Positions 38,674 through 47,036 of a DNA stretch of 64,000 nucleotides are shown piece after piece. The notes under the pieces are model-generated. The model saw nothing but the letters and a program-made list of their open reading frames with translations. It was not told where the DNA came from and searched no databases. Where the stretch lies: contig NZ_JABFTV010000001.1 of assembly GCF_021404405.1 (NCBI RefSeq), forward strand, positions 558,001-622,000, in the 5' to 3' direction. The position numbers and the translations under genes are program-made. Every line of letters begins with the position of its first letter. The stretch's first letter is position 1. This DNA comes from Billgrantia aerodenitrificans. Lineage in GTDB: Bacteria > Pseudomonadota > Gammaproteobacteria > Pseudomonadales > Halomonadaceae.

Positions 38674-38967
38674 ATGGCAGGCGGATTTCGACGCGGCAAG
38701 CGTCAGCGCCCCCCCAAGCTGGAAGCCCGCGGTATCATCGAGTCGCTGGAGCGCGAGGGGCCGTTCAAGGAGTGGCTCGGCATGCCGGATCTCTATCGCT
38801 TTCATCTGGTCGTCGACGGTGAGGCCTACAGCTACCAGACCGAGGATGCCGAACTCACCGTCGCGGTAGGTGACCGCGTGGTGTTTCGCTACAAGGAGAC
38901 CAAGGCGGGCAAATGGGTCGACCGCAACTCCCTGGCCAAGGCCATCGATCCTTCGGAGTACCAGTAG
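38674..38967 (+). CDS. small basic protein of unknown function
   Basis: I do not recognise a named family. The 97-residue protein starts with a basic RRGKRQRPPK patch and continues with a pattern of alternating hydrophobic residues (FHLVVDGEAYSYQTE, LTVAVGDRVVFRY) suggesting a small beta-barrel, possibly OB-like. It has an ATCGAGGAGT-like site and its own consensus promoter, so it is a real, expressed gene. A nucleic-acid-binding role is conceivable but unproven. Confidence 0.8.
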   Translation: MAGGFRRGKRQRPPKLEARGIIESLEREGPFKEWLGMPDLYRFHLVVDGEAYSYQTEDAELTVAVGDRVVFRYKETKAGKWVDRNSLAKAIDPSEYQ

Positions 38968-39047
38968 CCGCCTCGCGCAGGTGAGCGCCTGTGGAACCTG
39001 GCCACGGCTTCACTGTCATAATTTCGATACGTTAGCGTCATGCGATT

Positions 39048-39080
39048 GATATCGGGCACAGTCATGCTGTGCCCGATGTC
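39048..39080 (+). promoter_or_regulatory. 14-bp hairpin upstream of the DUF6482 gene
   Basis: GATATCGGGCACAG (39048-39061) pairs with CTGTGCCCGATGTC (39067-39080), with one G-T wobble and a 5-base loop. It ends about 45 bases before the start codon. No T-run follows, so it is more likely a leader structure or operator than a terminator. Confidence 0.5.
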
Positions 39081-39124
39081 TATCCAGCGACCCCAACGGA
39101 ACGAAACAGGACATGGAGGGAGCC

Positions 39125-39427
39125 ATGGAATTCGAACAACTGAAGCAATTCGTCGCGCGCCATGACAATTTCGAAGTGCGCGTCATCACCCATTCCGGCA
39201 GCCACTGCTACCAGGTGGAACTCGAGGACGTGGAGGGCGTACGCCACATGCTGACACGGCGTGGCAAGCCCATGGTATTCCGTTCTCTCGAGGACGTTTA
39301 CCTGGAGCTGCAGCGTGCCGGCATCCACCGGGCCTTCCTGGTCCAGCATGTGCCGCAAGACGAAGTCATCGGTCGCGAGGCGCACTATCACGACCCGCTG
39401 ACGTCGCGCATGCCGCTGGTCTTCTAG
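39125..39427 (+). CDS. DUF6482-type small protein
   Basis: This 100-residue acidic protein resembles the DUF6482 group, with a hydrophobic-patterned start (FEQLKQFVARHDNFEVRVITHSG) cut here to its outline and the closing HDPLTSRMPLVF. The function is unknown. I prefer the ATG at 39125, which has GGAGGG 4-9 bases upstream, over the ATG at 39113, which has no well-placed site. It is preceded by a strong hairpin and is not closely coupled to hemH. Confidence 0.72.
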   Translation: MEFEQLKQFVARHDNFEVRVITHSGSHCYQVELEDVEGVRHMLTRRGKPMVFRSLEDVYLELQRAGIHRAFLVQHVPQDEVIGREAHYHDPLTSRMPLVF

Positions 39428-39470
39428 GCCTGGCCTGAGTAAGTCTGGTCGAGCAATAACCTTGATCCAA

Positions 39471-39498
39471 GTTATACAAATCGACTTCATAGTATAAC
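39471..39498. promoter_or_regulatory. GTTATAC/GTATAAC dyad in the hemH upstream region
   Basis: GTTATAC (39471-39477) and its exact complement GTATAAC (39492-39498) are separated by 14 bases. The motif TGATCC (39463-39468) lies just before. The AT-rich dyad contrasts with the GC-rich surroundings. It could be an operator or a pair of -10-like elements; no regulator is identified. Confidence 0.4.
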
Positions 39499-39568
39499 TC
39501 GATGCCCCTGACAAACCTTGCCTGATACAATGGCGCTCCTTGAACTTACGTCACGAGGAGCGCAGCGC

Positions 39569-40642
39569 ATGGTCGCATCGCAAGAGGTATCGGGCTCGCC
39601 GGAGCGTCAACGTCCGACTCATGCTCCGGCGGATCATCCCGCGGTGGCCCGGCCCAGGGTAGGTGTGGTGCTGGTCAACCTGGGCACGCCGGATGCCACC
39701 GATTACTGGTCGATGCGGCGCTATCTGAGTGAGTTTCTCTCCGACAAACGAGTAGTCGACTATCCCAGTTGGAAGTGGCAGCCGCTGCTGCAGCTGATCA
39801 TTCTTTCGCGCCGGCCATTCAAGTCGGGCGAGGCCTATCGCGGCATCTGGAACACCGAGAAGAACGAGAGTCCGCTGCTGACCATCACCCGTGACCAGAC
39901 GCGCAAGGTGGCCGAGGGGCTGAAGGCGCGGCATGGCGAGCAGGTGCTGGTGGACTTCTGCATGCGCTACGGTAACCCTTCCACGGACAGCGTGCTGCGG
40001 CGCCTGCAGGCCGAGGGCTGCGAGCGCATCCTGTTCTTTCCGCTCTATCCGCAATACGCCTCGCCGACCACGGCCACGGCCAACGACCACGCCTTCCGCA
40101 CCCTGATGAAGCTCAAGTGGCAGCCGGCGATTCGTACCGTGCCGGCCTACTTCGAGCACCCGGCCTATCTCGAGGCGCTGAGCAACTCGGTGCGTGAGGC
40201 CTACGCCGCGGCCGAGTCGGCACCGGAAGTGCTGGTGGCCTCGTACCACGGCGTGCCCAAGCGCTTTCTGCTCGAGGGCGACCCCTACCACTGCCAGTGC
40301 CAGAAGACCACGCGACTGCTGCGCGAACGGCTTGGCTGGGCGGAGGGCGAGATTCAGACCGCCTTTCAGTCGCAGTTCGGCCCCGAGGAGTGGGTCGGCC
40401 CGCAGACCGTCGACCACGTGGCCGAGCTGGCGCGCCAGGGCAGGAAACACATTGCGGTGATTTCCCCGGCCTTCTCCGCCGACTGTGTCGAGACCCTGGA
40501 GGAGATCAACGAGGAGATTCGCGACAGCTTCCTCGCCGCGGGGGGAGAGCGTTTCACCTACATTCCCTGTCTCAACGACCGCGACGATCATATCCAGGCG
40601 TTGCTGGCGATCATCGACAACGAGCTGGGCGGCTGGGCGTGA
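39569..40642 (+). CDS. hemH: ferrochelatase
   Basis: HemH inserts ferrous iron into protoporphyrin IX to form haem. The 357-residue protein has the family VVLVNLGTPDA start, the MRYGNPS segment, and the catalytic-histidine motif LVASYHGVPKRF. The CHCQCQKT segment and SPAFSADCVETLEEI follow. The GAGGAG site fixes the ATG at 39569; upstream in-frame codons at 39518 and 39530 lack one. It is the last step of the pathway in which HemN (1970-3385) acts. Confidence 0.96.
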   Translation: MVASQEVSGSPERQRPTHAPADHPAVARPRVGVVLVNLGTPDATDYWSMRRYLSEFLSDKRVVDYPSWKWQPLLQLIILSRRPFKSGEAYRGIWNTEKNESPLLTITRDQTRKVAEGLKARHGEQVLVDFCMRYGNPSTDSVLRRLQAEGCERILFFPLYPQYASPTTATANDHAFRTLMKLKWQPAIRTVPAYFEHPAYLEALSNSVREAYAAAESAPEVLVASYHGVPKRFLLEGDPYHCQCQKTTRLLRERLGWAEGEIQTAFQSQFGPEEWVGPQTVDHVAELARQGRKHIAVISPAFSADCVETLEEINEEIRDSFLAAGGERFTYIPCLNDRDDHIQALLAIIDNELGGWA

Positions 40643-40649
40643 AGCGGGA

Positions 40650-40684
40650 GAGAGCCGATCAGGCCACCTGATCGGCTCTCGTTT
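40650..40684 (+). terminator. terminator of hemH
   Basis: A perfect 14-bp stem (40650-40663 with 40667-40680), loop CCA, is followed by GTTT. It sits between the convergent hemH and the left Mrp operon. Confidence 0.85.
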
Positions 40685-41118
40685 CAGCGGAACAGGCGCG
40701 AACGCTTCTGCTTGCGATACTTCCAGGGATGTTTGGCGCGGGCCGGACGCGCCACCCGGCTCTGGCCCACGTCCTCGTCGCGGAACTCCGGCACCGAGCC
40801 GCGGGTGCCGGTGGTGAAGCGCAGGTGCATGTGCAGCCCGGTCTTGGCCAGCATGTGCCCCGTCACCGGGGCGGTGATGAACAGAAACAGGGTGATCAGC
40901 AGCTCCTGCACGTGCAGCTCGCGCTGGGTGATGGTGAAGTAGATCATCGAGGCGATCAGCACACAGCCGATGCCCAGCGTGGTGCCCTTGGTGGGGCCGT
41001 GCAGGCGCATGAAAAAGTCCTTGAACTGCAGCATCCCCAGCGAGCCGGTGAAAGCGAACACCCCGCCGGCTATCAGCAGGAAGGCGATCACACCTTCGGC
41101 AATGACGTAGAAGGTCAT
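40684..41118 (-). CDS. mrpG: Mrp Na+/H+ antiporter subunit G (left operon)
   Basis: MrpG is a small membrane subunit of the multi-subunit sodium/proton antiporter. The 144-residue protein has three membrane helices, with the family FFMRLHGPTKGTTLG and ITAPVTGHMLAKTG motifs. A basic cytosolic tail of about 40 residues ends it. The tail is longer than in the right-operon MrpG. The start is at 41118; upstream codons in frame overlap mrpF and are unlikely. Confidence 0.92.
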   Translation of the reverse strand: MTFYVIAEGVIAFLLIAGGVFAFTGSLGMLQFKDFFMRLHGPTKGTTLGIGCVLIASMIYFTITQRELHVQELLITLFLFITAPVTGHMLAKTGLHMHLRFTTGTRGSVPEFRDEDVGQSRVARPARAKHPWKYRKQKRSRLFR

Positions 41119-41128
41119 GTGGTGTCCC

Positions 41129-41398
41129 CTATTCGATGATGTCGCCGCGCAGCAGATAGCGGCAAACGGCCATGGTGCCGATGAACCCAAGCATGGCGAT
41201 CAGGATCGCCGCCTCGAAGTAGGTCTTGGTGTTGAGCCACAGCCCCAGCAGCACGATCAGGGCGATCGAGTTGACGTAGAGCGTATCGAGGGCCAGCAGA
41301 CGGTCGGGTACGTCCGGGCCGATGGCCAGGCGATAGACGTTCATGGCCATGGCCAGCACGATGAGCGTCAGGCTGATCAGCAAGGCTGTGTCTAGCAT
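41129..41398 (-). CDS. mrpF: Mrp antiporter subunit F (left operon)
   Basis: This 89-residue protein has three membrane helices and the family motif RLAIGPDVPDRLLALDTLY. It lies between mrpE (7-base overlap) and mrpG (10-base gap). A longer in-frame extension exists upstream but overlaps mrpE; the family start fixes it here. Confidence 0.93.
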   Translation of the reverse strand: MLDTALLISLTLIVLAMAMNVYRLAIGPDVPDRLLALDTLYVNSIALIVLLGLWLNTKTYFEAAILIAMLGFIGTMAVCRYLLRGDIIE

Positions 41399-41889
41399 TC
41401 GAAGATCTCCTTGAGCGGGCGCTCGTAGCGATCGCGGATCTCGCGGATCAGGGCCTGTTCGTCGTCGAGGTCGAGGACATGGATCAGCAGCGAAGAGCCG
41501 TCGAGACGGATGTTGGTCGATACCGTGCCCGGCGTCATGGTGATGGTGTTGGCCAGCAGGGTGATGGCCAGGCGGTCCTTCACCTCCAGCGGGTACTCGA
41601 CGAAGCCCGGGTGCGGTTCGCGCCGCGGCAGCAGGATCAGCAGGCTGACATGCACGTTGGCCTTGACGATGTCCCACATCACCACGAGCACGAACCAGAC
41701 CAGTTTGAGCGGATGCTTGACCCGCGGCAGCGGCTCCCAGAAACCCTGCGTCAACAGCGGAATGCCCACGGCCAGCACCGTGCCGAGCAGCAGCTGGCCG
41801 GGTGCGATGCTGCGCACCATCAACAGCCATACCACCAGCAGCACCAGCGACAGGGTGGGGGTGGGCAGGAAACGTCCCATGGCCTTCAT
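41392..41889 (-). CDS. mrpE: Mrp antiporter subunit E (left operon)
   Basis: This 165-residue protein has two N-terminal membrane helices and the conserved NTITMTPGTVSTNI segment, characteristic of MrpE. A soluble C-terminal part carries LIHVLDLDD. The ATG overlaps the mrpD stop codon. MrpE is an accessory subunit of the complex. Confidence 0.94.
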   Translation of the reverse strand: MKAMGRFLPTPTLSLVLLVVWLLMVRSIAPGQLLLGTVLAVGIPLLTQGFWEPLPRVKHPLKLVWFVLVVMWDIVKANVHVSLLILLPRREPHPGFVEYPLEVKDRLAITLLANTITMTPGTVSTNIRLDGSSLLIHVLDLDDEQALIREIRDRYERPLKEIFEC

Positions 41890-43442
41890 AGCGTGTCTCC
41901 CTGCGTCTCGTCATGGAGCGGCTGGCGAGACTGCACCAGATCCCGGGTCGGTTCGTCGCTCAGCAACTGCTGAATCACGACCTGGGGCATGGCCAGCTGC
42001 TCCGCGGTGGCTTGGGCGTAGTGGCTGATGGGCCCGGCGAAGACGACCAGCAGGGGAGCGCTGGCCAGCAGCCAGATCACGCCGACGAGCTGGGGGCGGG
42101 TGACCTTGCCGGAGGCCACCTCGCCTTTGTAGCTGGCCCAGAAGAATACCGACCCCGCCCGCGACATGGCGATCAGGGCGCTCAGGCCGGCCAGCAGCAG
42201 CAGCGGCCACAGCCATAGCCGGGCGCTGCCCTCTGCGGCCTGCATCAGCAGCAGCTTAGCCAGGGAGCCGGCCAGCGGGGGCAGACCGACCACGCCGACC
42301 GCTGCGGCCAGGAACAGACCGCCGAGCAGGTAGCGCTGGTGCAACCGGCGGGCGCGCACCAGACGCGTACCGGCCTTGCCGCGCTGCTGACCGATCAGCT
42401 CGGCGATCAAGAACAGCACGCCGCAGATCAGCGTGGTGTGGGGCAGGTAGTAGAGCAGGGCGGTTGTGGCAGCGGTGGTACCCAGGCTGGCGGCCGCCAG
42501 CAGGGTGCCTACCGAGATCAGCACCAGGTAGGCCACCAGGGGGCGCAGGTCGCGGGCCGCCAGTACACCGATGGCGGCCAGCAGGATGGTGGCCAGCCCC
42601 GACCACCACAGCCAGCCCTGTATGGCGGATTCGGCGTCGCTGTCGGCAAAGATCAGGCTGTGCACGCGGAGAATGGCGTAGAGGCCGAGCTTTGTCATGA
42701 TGGCGAACAGCGCCGCCACCGGTGCGGGTGCCGAGGAGTAGGTGCGCGGCAGCCAGAAGTAGAGCGGCAGCAGGGCGGCCTTGAGGCTGAACACCACGAT
42801 CAGCAGCAGGGCGCCGGCAGTGACCAGGGCGGCCTGGTCGCCGGACATGGTGGCGACCCGACGTCCCATGTCCGCCATGTTGAGGGTACCGGTCGCTCCA
42901 TACAGCACGCCCAGTGCGATCAGGAACAGCGCCGAGCCGGCCACGTTGAGGATCACGTAGTGCAGCCCGGCGCCGACCCGCTCCTTGCCGCCGCCGTGCA
43001 TCAGCAGGGCATAGGAGGCGAGCAGCGTGATCTCGAAGAAGACGAACAGGTTGAAGATGTCGCCGGTGAGAAAGGCGCCGTTCAACCCCATCAGCTGCAG
43101 TTGGAAGAGGCCGTGGAAGTTGCTGCCGCGGACGTCGTCACCGGCGCTGGCGAAGATCACGCAGCCCAGCGCCAGCACGGCGGTCAGGCCCAGCATGAGC
43201 GCCGAGAGGCGGTCGAGCATCAGCACGATGCCGAAGGGGGCCTGCCAGTTGCCCAGTGCGTAGAAGGTCAGTTCGCCGCTGGCCGCCTGCTGCAACAGCA
43301 GCAGGGTGACGATGACCAGCAGGGTGGTGAAGGCGATGCTCAGGCGACGGTGAGTCCGGTCGCTGGCCTTGCCCGACAGCAGCAGCACCAGGGCGCTGAA
43401 CATCGGCAGCAGGATGGGCAGAGAAATCAGATGCTGGTTCAT
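41886..43442 (-). CDS. mrpD: Mrp antiporter subunit D (left operon)
   Basis: MrpD is one of the two proton-pumping-like subunits of the Mrp complex, related to NuoN/NuoM of respiratory complex I. The 518-residue protein has about 14 membrane helices with conserved charged residues in FFEITLLASYALL (glutamate) and SLKAALLPLYFWLP (lysine). It follows mrpC with a 4-base overlap and precedes mrpE. Confidence 0.94.
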   Translation of the reverse strand: MNQHLISLPILLPMFSALVLLLSGKASDRTHRRLSIAFTTLLVIVTLLLLQQAASGELTFYALGNWQAPFGIVLMLDRLSALMLGLTAVLALGCVIFASAGDDVRGSNFHGLFQLQLMGLNGAFLTGDIFNLFVFFEITLLASYALLMHGGGKERVGAGLHYVILNVAGSALFLIALGVLYGATGTLNMADMGRRVATMSGDQAALVTAGALLLIVVFSLKAALLPLYFWLPRTYSSAPAPVAALFAIMTKLGLYAILRVHSLIFADSDAESAIQGWLWWSGLATILLAAIGVLAARDLRPLVAYLVLISVGTLLAAASLGTTAATTALLYYLPHTTLICGVLFLIAELIGQQRGKAGTRLVRARRLHQRYLLGGLFLAAAVGVVGLPPLAGSLAKLLLMQAAEGSARLWLWPLLLLAGLSALIAMSRAGSVFFWASYKGEVASGKVTRPQLVGVIWLLASAPLLVVFAGPISHYAQATAEQLAMPQVVIQQLLSDEPTRDLVQSRQPLHDETQGDTL

Positions 43443-43783
43443 CGTGGGGCGTCTCCATCCTCGCCTTGCTGGCCGTCGACATGGTCGGAGCCGAGGTCGC
43501 CGCGGGCGCGGATCGCCAGGATCACGACGAAAGCGGTCATGGCGAAGCCGATCACGATGGCGGTGAGCACCAGGGCCTGGGGTAGCGGGTCGGTGGGGGT
43601 GATCGAGTCGCCGATCACCGCCGCTGCGTGAGTATTGAGCCCGCCGGTGGAGAACAGGAACAGGTTCACCGCGTAGCCGAGCAGTGCCAGGCCGACGATG
43701 ACAGGGAAGGTGCGCCCGCGCAGCAGCAGATAGATGCCACTCGCCGTGAGCACGCCGACGACGAGGGAGAACAGGGCTTCCAT
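43439..43783 (-). CDS. mrpC: Mrp antiporter subunit C (left operon)
   Basis: MrpC is a NuoK-like three-helix subunit. The 114-residue protein has the motif DPLPQALVLTAIVIGFAMTA, shared by MrpC/MnhC proteins, and a hydrophilic C-terminal tail. Its ATG overlaps the stop codon of the fused mrpAB gene. Confidence 0.94.
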   Translation of the reverse strand: MEALFSLVVGVLTASGIYLLLRGRTFPVIVGLALLGYAVNLFLFSTGGLNTHAAAVIGDSITPTDPLPQALVLTAIVIGFAMTAFVVILAIRARGDLGSDHVDGQQGEDGDAPR

Positions 43784-46593
43784 CAGCGTTCCTCCAGCGT
43801 TGGGCGATTGACCGTGGTGACGCGGCCCAGGTTGATCAGGATCATCAGCACGGCACCCACCACGGCGAGATAGACGCCGACGTCGAACAGCATCGCCGTG
43901 GCCAGCTCGAACTCTCCTACCACGGGCAGGTGGAAATGGCCGAAGGCCGAGGTCAGGAAGGGGAAGCCGAACAGCCAACTGCCCAGGCCCGTGGCCAGCG
44001 CCACGGCCAGCCCCGATACGGCAACGATCGGATAGGAGATCGGCAGTCGCTCGCGGGTCCAGTCGTGGCCGCGTGCCATGTACTGCAGGATCAGCGCGGT
44101 GGCGGTGATCAACCCGGCGATGAAGCCGCCGCCCGGCTGGTTGTGGCCACGCAGGAAGATGTACACCGACACCAGCAACGCCAGCGGCAGCAGGATCTGG
44201 GCCACCACCGACAGGATCAGCGGATAGCGATGCCGCGACCAGCGGATACCCTCGATGTTGCCCGAGGGCATGAACAGGCGCAGACGGTTGAGCAGCTTGA
44301 AGGTGGCGAGGCCGGCCAGGGTGAGCACGGTGATCTCGCCCAGGGTATCGAAGCCGCGGAAGTCGACCAGGATGACGTTGACCACGTTGGTGCCGCCGCC
44401 GCCGGGCACGCTCTCGCGCAGGAAGTAGTCGGCGATGGTCAGGGTCTCTCGGGTCAACAGGGCGTAGTTGAGCATGGCCACCACCAGACCCAGCGAGGTG
44501 GCGAGTATCAGGTCACGTAGAATGCGTCGGCTCGAGACCAGCAGCGGTGGGCGCTGAGGCAGGAAGAACAGCGCCAGGATCATCAGGATCATCGAGGCGA
44601 CCTCCACCGACAGTTGGGTCAGGGCCAGGTCGGGAGCGGAGAAGCGCACGAAGGTCAGCGAGACCGACAGTCCCACCACCGAGAGCATCAGCAGCGACAC
44701 CAGCCGCCAGCGATGACTCAGGGCGCTACCGATGGCGCCGAACACCATCAGGCCGGCGCCGAGGAACAGCATGCCGTCGAGCGGCTGCTGGCCGCGCTCG
44801 CCGGTCAGCGACTCCAGTTGGGTCAGGCCGATGGCGGCCATGGCCAGGGCGCTCAGGATCAGCAGCGCCTGGTAACGCTGCAGGGAGCCGTTCTCCAGGC
44901 GCAGGGTCAGCCACAGGGTCGCCTTGATCAGCCGCTGCACCGCTGCCTCGAAGATCAGCCCGGCGTTGCGCTCATGGAACAGGGCGGCGATGCCGGCCAG
45001 ACGCCGATGCTGGCGCAGCACCAGCACGCCGCCGGCCACTGCAGCCACGCTCATCAGTAGCGGCAGGTTGAGGCCGTGCCACAGGGCCAGGCTGACCACC
45101 GGGGTGGTCTCGCCCTGCACGGCGAGGCTCGCCGCGTGCAGCAGCGGGGCCGCCAGGGTCATCGGGAACAGTCCCACCAGCAGGCTCATGGCGGCCAGGA
45201 ACAGCCCGGGGGCCAGCATGCCCCGCGACGGGTCGTGCACCTTCATCGGTGGCAGCGCTTTCTGCTCGCGGGTCAGTTTGGGCTCGGCGAAGAACAGGCT
45301 CCAGATCAACCGCAGCGAGTAGGCCACCGAGAGCATGGCAGCCACCACCACCAGCAGCGGGATGACGATGCTCAGTGCGCCGAGCAGGTTGTTGAGCAGG
45401 CTCTCTTCGAACAGCATCTCCTTCGACAGGAAGCCGTTGAACGGCGGGAAACCGGCCATGGCGGAGCCGGCCAGAATGGTCATGGTGCCGGTCAGCGGCA
45501 TCATCGACCACAGCGCGCCGAGCCGGTCGATGTCGCGGGTGCCGGTTTCATGGTCGATGATGCCGACCATCATGAACAGCGCCGCCTTGAAGGTGGCATG
45601 ATTGAGGATGTGAAACACGGCGGCAACGATGGCCAGCGGACTGCCGAGCCCCAGCAGCAGCGTGATCAGGCCCAGGTGGCTGACGGTGGAGAAGGCCAGA
45701 ATGCCCTTGAGGTCGCGCTCGAGCAGGGCGAACCAGGCGGCGTAGAGCATAGTGGCCAGACCCACCAGCGACAGGCTGACCGCCCACAGCGCGGTGTCGC
45801 CCAGCGCCGGGTTGAGACGCGCCATCAGCAGCACGCCTGCCTTGACCATGGTGGCCGAGTGCAGGAACGCCGATACGGGCGTAGGGGCGGCCATGGCGTG
45901 GGGCAGCCAGAAGTGGAATGGGAACTGCGCCGACTTGGTGAAGGCGCCCAGCAGCACCAGGGCCACGATCAGCGGATAGTGCTCCGAGGCGCGGATAAGA
46001 TCGCCAGCCGCCAGCACGTCACCCATGGCGAAGCTGCCCACCGCCTGGCCGATCAGCAGGATGCCGGCCAGCAGGGCGAGGCCGCCGGCACCGGTGACGG
46101 TCAACGCCATGCGTGCGCCACGCCGGGCATCGCTGCGGTGGCCCCAGAAGCCGATCAGCAGGAACGAGGAGATGCTGGTGAGCTCCCAGAACAGCCACAG
46201 CAGGATCAGGTTGTCGGCCATGGCGATGCCGAGCATGGCGGTCATGAACAGCATCATGTAGGCGAGGAAACGGCCGTCGTCCTCCTCGGCCGAGAGATAG
46301 AAGCCGGCGTACAGCAGGATCAGGCTACCGATACCCAGGATGAGCAGGGAGAAGAGCAGTGTGAGGCCGTCGATCCGCAGCGCGAGATCCAGGCCCAGCA
46401 GGGGCATCCAGGGTATGCGTAGGCTGACCACGTCGCCGCCGAGCACGGCCGGGGCGTGCAGCAGCACCAGGCCGAGGGCGAGCAGCGGGGCGATCAGCGT
46501 GGCGGTGACGCAGGCTTTGCGGCCGTGGCGCGAGGTCATCACCGGCACGAAGATACCGGCAATGGTAAGCAGGGGGATCCACAGCAACGACAT
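43783..46593 (-). CDS. mrpA: Mrp antiporter fused subunit A-B (left operon)
   Basis: The 936-residue protein joins MrpA to MrpB. The MrpA part is related to NuoL, with key charged residues in [17 protein letters not shown] (glutamate) and [17 protein letters not shown] (lysine), and includes the extra MrpA membrane domain. The last about 150 residues are an MrpB-like domain ([15 protein letters not shown]). The fusion makes this operon a group 2 (six-gene) Mrp. I start at ATG 46593; an upstream GTG at 46635 is possible. The ribosome binding site is weak. Confidence 0.92.
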   Translation of the reverse strand: MSLLWIPLLTIAGIFVPVMTSRHGRKACVTATLIAPLLALGLVLLHAPAVLGGDVVSLRIPWMPLLGLDLALRIDGLTLLFSLLILGIGSLILLYAGFYLSAEEDDGRFLAYMMLFMTAMLGIAMADNLILLWLFWELTSISSFLLIGFWGHRSDARRGARMALTVTGAGGLALLAGILLIGQAVGSFAMGDVLAAGDLIRASEHYPLIVALVLLGAFTKSAQFPFHFWLPHAMAAPTPVSAFLHSATMVKAGVLLMARLNPALGDTALWAVSLSLVGLATMLYAAWFALLERDLKGILAFSTVSHLGLITLLLGLGSPLAIVAAVFHILNHATFKAALFMMVGIIDHETGTRDIDRLGALWSMMPLTGTMTILAGSAMAGFPPFNGFLSKEMLFEESLLNNLLGALSIVIPLLVVVAAMLSVAYSLRLIWSLFFAEPKLTREQKALPPMKVHDPSRGMLAPGLFLAAMSLLVGLFPMTLAAPLLHAASLAVQGETTPVVSLALWHGLNLPLLMSVAAVAGGVLVLRQHRRLAGIAALFHERNAGLIFEAAVQRLIKATLWLTLRLENGSLQRYQALLILSALAMAAIGLTQLESLTGERGQQPLDGMLFLGAGLMVFGAIGSALSHRWRLVSLLMLSVVGLSVSLTFVRFSAPDLALTQLSVEVASMILMILALFFLPQRPPLLVSSRRILRDLILATSLGLVVAMLNYALLTRETLTIADYFLRESVPGGGGTNVVNVILVDFRGFDTLGEITVLTLAGLATFKLLNRLRLFMPSGNIEGIRWSRHRYPLILSVVAQILLPLALLVSVYIFLRGHNQPGGGFIAGLITATALILQYMARGHDWTRERLPISYPIVAVSGLAVALATGLGSWLFGFPFLTSAFGHFHLPVVGEFELATAMLFDVGVYLAVVGAVLMILINLGRVTTVNRPTLEER

Positions 46594-47036
46594 GGCGGTT
46601 CGTCCATTCTGGCGGCGGTCGATGCGTCGCACCACAGCACAGAGAGATCCGTCGTGGCGTAATCTGCCCGAGCACCGCGCACACAGGCTAATGGTATCGA
46701 TCGAGGAGCGCAGGGCCGGGTCGTTGGGAACGGTGTAATGAAGAAACGTTTTGAAATCGCTATACTAGCAAGCCGTTTCGTCGTGAAATCAACGCTCACC
46801 GTAGCCAGCCGCGGCGCAAAGTCTAATCCTTTTGCGCTGCAATATACAGGTTTGGCCCGGCTGCCGACGCTCATCCTTTGGGCGTATTTTTTCGGCCGCA
46901 GCACGGATTTCTTTAATCGCGACGTCACGCTGTGCGGGGGATACCCGGACGTCCCGGCAGGCTCTGCCGTCGATGTCGGCGCTGCGAGGTGGCGAGGCGC
47001 CATGTCCGGACGATGAACTGAACAGAAGGGAACTGC
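46594..47036. other. divergent control region between the two Mrp operons
   Basis: This 443-base stretch separates the two mrpA genes, which are transcribed away from each other. I see candidate -10 elements TATACT (46761-46766) and the AT-rich GCAATATACAGG (about 46840-46851), but no -35 of quality and no strong operator. A 92-codon open frame at 46738-47016 has no recognisable features and is not called. The GAACAGAAGGGA site of the right operon is at its end. Confidence 0.6.

Noticed and set aside
46738..47016. 92-codon frame in the region between the Mrp operons
   Set aside because: No ribosome binding site, no motif, mixed composition, and it overlaps the likely promoters. Treated as non-coding.
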